In this document: one piece after another, positions 6,023-8,132 of the stretch
How the letters are laid out: every line of letters begins with the position of its first letter
How positions within the stretch are numbered: the first letter of the stretch is position 1
NCBI GenBank assembly: GCA_964366335.1
Contig: CAYITQ010000033.1
Span: 1 to 8,132, forward strand
Direction: 5' to 3'
Source: JACRNA01 sp964366335
GTDB taxonomy: Bacteria; Patescibacteriota; Microgenomatia; CAZETR01; Amesbacteraceae
Length of the DNA: 8,132 bases
Position numbers and translations under genes: made by a program
Notes under the pieces: generated by a model
Seen by the model: the letters and a program-made list of their open reading frames with translations, nothing else
Databases searched by the model: none
What the model was told of the DNA's origin: nothing

Positions 6023-6050
6023 AGTATAGCATTTATTATGCCACAATCAA
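6023..6050 (-). promoter_or_regulatory. Promoter of the mntA-hepT operon
   Basis: Minus strand has TTGATT (6045-6050), a 16-bp spacer and TATACT (6023-6028) preceded by TGC, an extended -10. Six bases separate it from the ATG, so transcription is expected to begin at or next to the start codon. It fills the 43-base gap after the RDD gene. Confidence 0.6.
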
Positions 6051-6059
6051 TATATTTTC

Positions 6060-6473
6060 TTAAATCTTAACCACCACACTTTTTGCAATCTTATCGTGCC
6101 AAGTTTGTTTGTCCTTGTCTCTGATCATCCACAAATATCCCAGGCCAAAAACGACCCCTGAAACAAATTTGCCAAGCACCTCACGCATAAAAGCCCCAGG
6201 GTAGCCTAAATTCGATCCATCTTCCAGCTTTTGGACTTTGATTTTTAAAACCATCTTACCGGGGGTTTGTCCGCGGTTGCCGATAAAATAGACATAATAA
6301 CCAACACTTATTATTAAACTTATAATCTGAGTTATTGTAGACGCAACGGCTTCTTGCCTGACAACCAAATTAACCACGACAGTGACCAATGAATTGCCAA
6401 CCGAGACAATTAGCCCGTCCAACAAAACTGCTCCTGCTCTCCTCCAAAAACTAGCATACACGATATTGTCCAT
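6060..6473 (-). CDS. RDD family membrane protein
   Basis: This is a 137-residue protein with the RDD domain pattern: ASFWRRAGAVLLDGLIV (7-23) supplies the Arg and first Asp in the opening membrane helix, a second helix pair spans about 48-65, GQTPGKMVLKIKV (69-80) is the conserved post-helix loop, and QTWHDKIAKSVVV (123-135) supplies the last Asp and C-terminal motif. A further hydrophobic segment is at about 102-117. RDD proteins are small membrane proteins; some relatives have been linked to ion transport, but function here cannot be told from sequence. It begins 14 bases after the DUF1189 stop, with a promoter-like pair overlapping the end of that gene and no Shine-Dalgarno. Confidence 0.87.
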   Translation of the reverse strand: MDNIVYASFWRRAGAVLLDGLIVSVGNSLVTVVVNLVVRQEAVASTITQIISLIISVGYYVYFIGNRGQTPGKMVLKIKVQKLEDGSNLGYPGAFMREVLGKFVSGVVFGLGYLWMIRDKDKQTWHDKIAKSVVVKI

Positions 6474-6479
6474 GCTAAT

Positions 6480-6508
6480 AATCTAAGTTATTTTTTGCCA
6501 CTTGGCAA
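6480..6508 (-). promoter_or_regulatory. Putative promoter of the RDD gene
   Basis: Minus strand has TTGCCA (6503-6508), a 17-bp spacer and TAGATT (6480-6485), with 6 nt to the ATG at 6473. The -35 is a good match and lies in the last codons of the DUF1189 gene; the -10 is weaker (4 of 6). The geometry again predicts a leaderless message. Confidence 0.42.
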
Positions 6509-7195
6509 GTGGTAAATCCAAATGCCACAATAAAATACCAAAATACCAAAACTCAAAATATTCAAAATCCGATCCTGAAAGACAATGTTTAATGTAGAAA
6601 TAAACAATGGGATGACCGAAGCAGTAATGACTAATTTCATGACATCTAAATACCGAAGTTTCTTTTTTAAAATTTTGGCATATACCCAAAATGTCAACGA
6701 CCAAACCAAAAACATAATTGCTTGCCAAATTAAATAAAATATTCCCAATATTAAAATAAGAGATACTAAAATTGCCAGTCCCACACCCAATAGCCAAAGT
6801 TTATTATTGGTTGACCATTTGACAATCACATTTTTGTCAAATTTGACTTCTTCTTTGATATCGGCAAATTTAATCTCGTTATTTTCCCCTTTGCTATCGC
6901 TGAGTAAAATTTTATTTTCATCAATATAAACAGACATTCCGCCATCGTTCCATTTAAATGGCAGTTGTTGATTGGTTGTTAGTTTCCCGTTTTTGATAGT
7001 AAACTGCACTTCCGGGACTTTTTCAGTTAAAAGTTTCGGGAACTGGGGCGTGTAATAGAACAATACACTAATCCCAATAACCAAGCCGCAAATTCCAATT
7101 GCTAAAACATATTTAAACCAATACCAAATTACCTGACCCAGAGGCTTCTTTATTATTTTAGATCCATAATTCAAATCTTTGAGCAATTCTCTCAT
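6488..7195 (-). CDS. DUF1189-like membrane protein
   Basis: This 235-residue protein has one membrane helix near residues 24-47, an outside-facing region of about 85 residues, and then four hydrophobic segments (about 133-155, 156-175, 187-205, 212-230). The outside region contains VPEVQFTIKNGKLTTNQQLPF (60-80), the FTIxNGKL pattern that marks DUF1189 proteins, whose function is unknown. The cytoplasmic N-terminus (MRELLKDLNYGSKIIKKPLG) resembles the family start. Residues about 209-222, the beginning of the last helix, are encoded by an imperfect AAAA-rich tandem repeat, so the C-terminus may be a recent extension. It follows the endonuclease-like gene with a 4-base gap and precedes the RDD gene, another small membrane protein; the two may work together, but nothing proves it. 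Confidence 0.75.
   Translation of the reverse strand: MRELLKDLNYGSKIIKKPLGQVIWYWFKYVLAIGICGLVIGISVLFYYTPQFPKLLTEKVPEVQFTIKNGKLTTNQQLPFKWNDGGMSVYIDENKILLSDSKGENNEIKFADIKEEVKFDKNVIVKWSTNNKLWLLGVGLAILVSLILILGIFYLIWQAIMFLVWSLTFWVYAKILKKKLRYLDVMKLVITASVIPLFISTLNIVFQDRILNILSFGILVFYCGIWIYHLPSGKK
6532..6570. repeat. Imperfect A-rich tandem repeat in DUF1189 gene
   Basis: Plus-strand units are AAAATACC, AAAATACC, AAAACTC, AAAATATTC and AAAATCC, that is 7-9 bp repeats of an A4-plus-pyrimidine pattern. On the coding strand they read as TTTTGG/TTTTGA blocks and encode part of the last membrane helix. Such low-complexity stretches arise by slippage. Confidence 0.65.
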
Positions 7196-7199
7196 AATT

Positions 7200-8054
7200 C
7201 TATTTTAACAAAAAATCCAGTTTCAGATCTAGATTATTTCTGGGAAACAAATCCTGAGGATATAGCTCAATAATTTTTATCTTGTTAATCTTAGCTAATT
7301 CCAACTTCTGTTTATATAAATCATCATATCTCTTCAACACTCCTTTTAGGCCTAAAAACTCAATCCAATATTTATCTTTAACCAAAAAATCTGTTTTAAA
7401 TCTTTTTTGATTTGGATAATAAACCCCTCGTTGGTGTAAAATTTTTCTCCTATACATCCAGTCATCAATAATCTTTTCTGTTAGAGAATCACAAATGTGA
7501 CCATCACGAGCGGTATATTTGTGGGTAAACATTTCTGGATTTGTTTCAAAACCTGCCTCACTAATGGCTCTGTTCCAAGTTCCAAAAACTCTACGATACG
7601 CTTGCCATTGAGAATTAAATTCCACTTTTATAGGAACTCTATTATTTATTAAGTAAAATCTTTGTATTTTGTCTAACAGATCTTGTCTCAAATATTTTGG
7701 CTGAGTTTTTGGAACACATGTTTCTGAACAATATTTATTGTTTCCGAAAAATTCTTTTTTGCAGCCTAACTTAGCACAAATTCTAATTATCCTCGGTCTA
7801 AGTTCATTGTTCACGATTGCCGAACAAGACTGAGAACAATAATTATGGAGTGAAACATCACCGGGAGTCCTTTCAAATTTAACTCGACAACCTGGATTTT
7901 CACAATTAAATATTACTCCCCGTTTCCGATTGTTCGCCAAACACTTTGGAGAACAAAAGAATTTATGTCCATATTTGTTGTTCTCATTAAAATTTCTAAG
8001 AGCCTTTGTTATCTCTTTACCGCATTGAGCACAAATTACACTTACCCATGTCAT
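7200..8054 (-). CDS. Zinc-knuckle protein with endonuclease-like C-terminus
   Basis: This 284-residue protein has three parts. First come three Cys-pair knuckles: C8-X2-C11 with C34-X3-C38, C51-X4-C56 with C73-X3-C77, and C93-X4-C98 with C109-X3-C113, probably zinc-binding modules that contact nucleic acid. Next, residues about 124-171 (LLDKIQRFYLINNRVP ... YRRVFGTWNRAISEAGF) match the helical repeat found beside homing endonucleases. Finally, residues about 188-284 look like a PD-(D/E)XK fold: Glu193, Asp222 in TDFLV, Glu232 in WIEFLG, then a Lys-rich helix and IKIIELYPQDL. The usual Lys two positions after the Glu is Leu here, so catalysis is uncertain. The ATG at 8052-8054 is chosen because it sits just after a promoter; the longer frame would translate the promoter. 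The gene is AT-rich compared with recA and RNase Y, consistent with transfer. Confidence 0.7.
   Translation of the reverse strand: MTWVSVICAQCGKEITKALRNFNENNKYGHKFFCSPKCLANNRKRGVIFNCENPGCRVKFERTPGDVSLHNYCSQSCSAIVNNELRPRIIRICAKLGCKKEFFGNNKYCSETCVPKTQPKYLRQDLLDKIQRFYLINNRVPIKVEFNSQWQAYRRVFGTWNRAISEAGFETNPEMFTHKYTARDGHICDSLTEKIIDDWMYRRKILHQRGVYYPNQKRFKTDFLVKDKYWIEFLGLKGVLKRYDDLYKQKLELAKINKIKIIELYPQDLFPRNNLDLKLDFLLK
7202..7207 (-). promoter_or_regulatory. -10-like box ahead of DUF1189 gene
   Basis: Minus-strand TAAAAT (5 of 6 consensus) ends 6 nt before the ATG at 7195 and overlaps the stop codon region of the upstream gene. No clear -35 is visible at 16-18 bp, so this is only suggestive; the AT-rich context makes chance matches easy. 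Confidence 0.3.
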
Positions 8055-8060
8055 ATTTAT

Positions 8061-8090
8061 ATTATCATACCAAACTAAACCCAAAGTCAA
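8061..8090 (-). promoter_or_regulatory. Promoter of the endonuclease-like gene
   Basis: Minus strand has TTGACT (8085-8090). GATAAT at 8061-8066 gives an 18-bp spacer and ends 6 nt before the ATG at 8054; overlapping TATGAT at 8064-8069 gives a 15-bp spacer. Either predicts a leader of a few bases or none. The -35 begins a few bases after the terminator hairpin. Confidence 0.55.
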
Positions 8091-8094
8091 ATGA

Positions 8095-8118
8095 AAAAAC
8101 CACATTACTGTGGTTTTT
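8095..8118 (-). terminator. Intrinsic terminator hairpin, probably bidirectional
   Basis: AAAAACCACA (8095-8104) pairs perfectly with TGTGGTTTTT (8109-8118) around a TTAC loop, a 10-bp stem with an A-tract on one side and a T-tract on the other. On the minus strand the hairpin runs into six Ts, so it can end a gene entering from beyond 8132. The symmetric tracts mean it could also work on the plus strand. The five central pairs are GC-rich enough but modest. Confidence 0.65.
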
Positions 8119-8132
8119 CCAACCCTTTCGGG

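Noticed and set aside
6498..6512. Inverted repeat CCACTT-GGC-AAGTGG near the DUF1189 stop, considered as a terminator
   Set aside because: On the minus strand the stem is followed by A residues and not by Ts; on the plus strand the T-run precedes it. It is only a 6-bp stem within codons.
6483..6797. Open frame of 104 codons on the minus strand within the DUF1189 gene
   Set aside because: It lies in another frame of a better-supported gene, and its C-terminal aromatic-rich part is just the A-rich repeat read in a second frame.

Overview
The window is a compact, entirely minus-strand gene block from a bacterium with a small, AT-leaning genome and the standard stop-code reading: TGA is used as a normal stop for hup, recX and mntA. 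Eleven protein genes fill it, and no gene-free stretch reaches 300 bases. The recA-recX-RNase Y order, very short intergenic gaps, a free-standing S23-type four-helix-bundle gene, an exported-looking nuclease, RDD and DUF1189 membrane proteins and a MntA/HepT pair all resemble Candidate Phyla Radiation (Patescibacteria) genomes. That placement is an inference from gene content only; no rRNA or tRNA gene is present to settle it.

In transcription order (high to low coordinates): a terminator hairpin (8095-8118) is followed at once by a promoter and a zinc-knuckle/endonuclease-like gene (7200-8054). Then come a DUF1189 membrane protein (6488-7195) and an RDD membrane protein (6060-6473). A MntA-HepT toxin-antitoxin pair (5735-6016 and 5394-5738) sits just upstream of recA (4297-5343). 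recX (3900-4307) overlaps recA, and a short, apparently soluble RNase Y (2731-3897) follows recX. A four-helix-bundle gene (2360-2725) begins 5 bases after the RNase Y stop. After a 110-base gap holding an octamer tandem repeat, a promoter and a strong ribosome-binding site come an HU-family gene (1977-2249) and two ABC-2 type permeases (1187-1972 and 397-1185). A staphylococcal-nuclease-type gene (1-376) runs off the left edge.

Functional themes are DNA recombination and its control (RecA, RecX), RNA decay (RNase Y), chromosome architecture (HU), export across the membrane (two permeases with no ATPase gene in view), nucleic-acid cleavage (the thermonuclease and the endonuclease-like protein) and a toxin-antitoxin module.

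The most striking non-genic signals are: (1) a perfect 28-bp palindrome inside hepT; (2) -10-like hexamers ending 5-10 nt before the start codons of seven genes, several with a well-spaced -35, which implies leaderless or nearly leaderless mRNAs, in contrast to HU with its leader and Shine-Dalgarno; (3) an RNase Y whose open frame lacks the usual membrane anchor and most of the coiled coil and which has a near-consensus promoter inside recX; (4) an exact 4 x 8-bp tandem array just after the four-helix-bundle gene. I did not find a clearly new multi-gene system; the endonuclease-like protein and the start-proximal promoters are the best candidates for something under-described.
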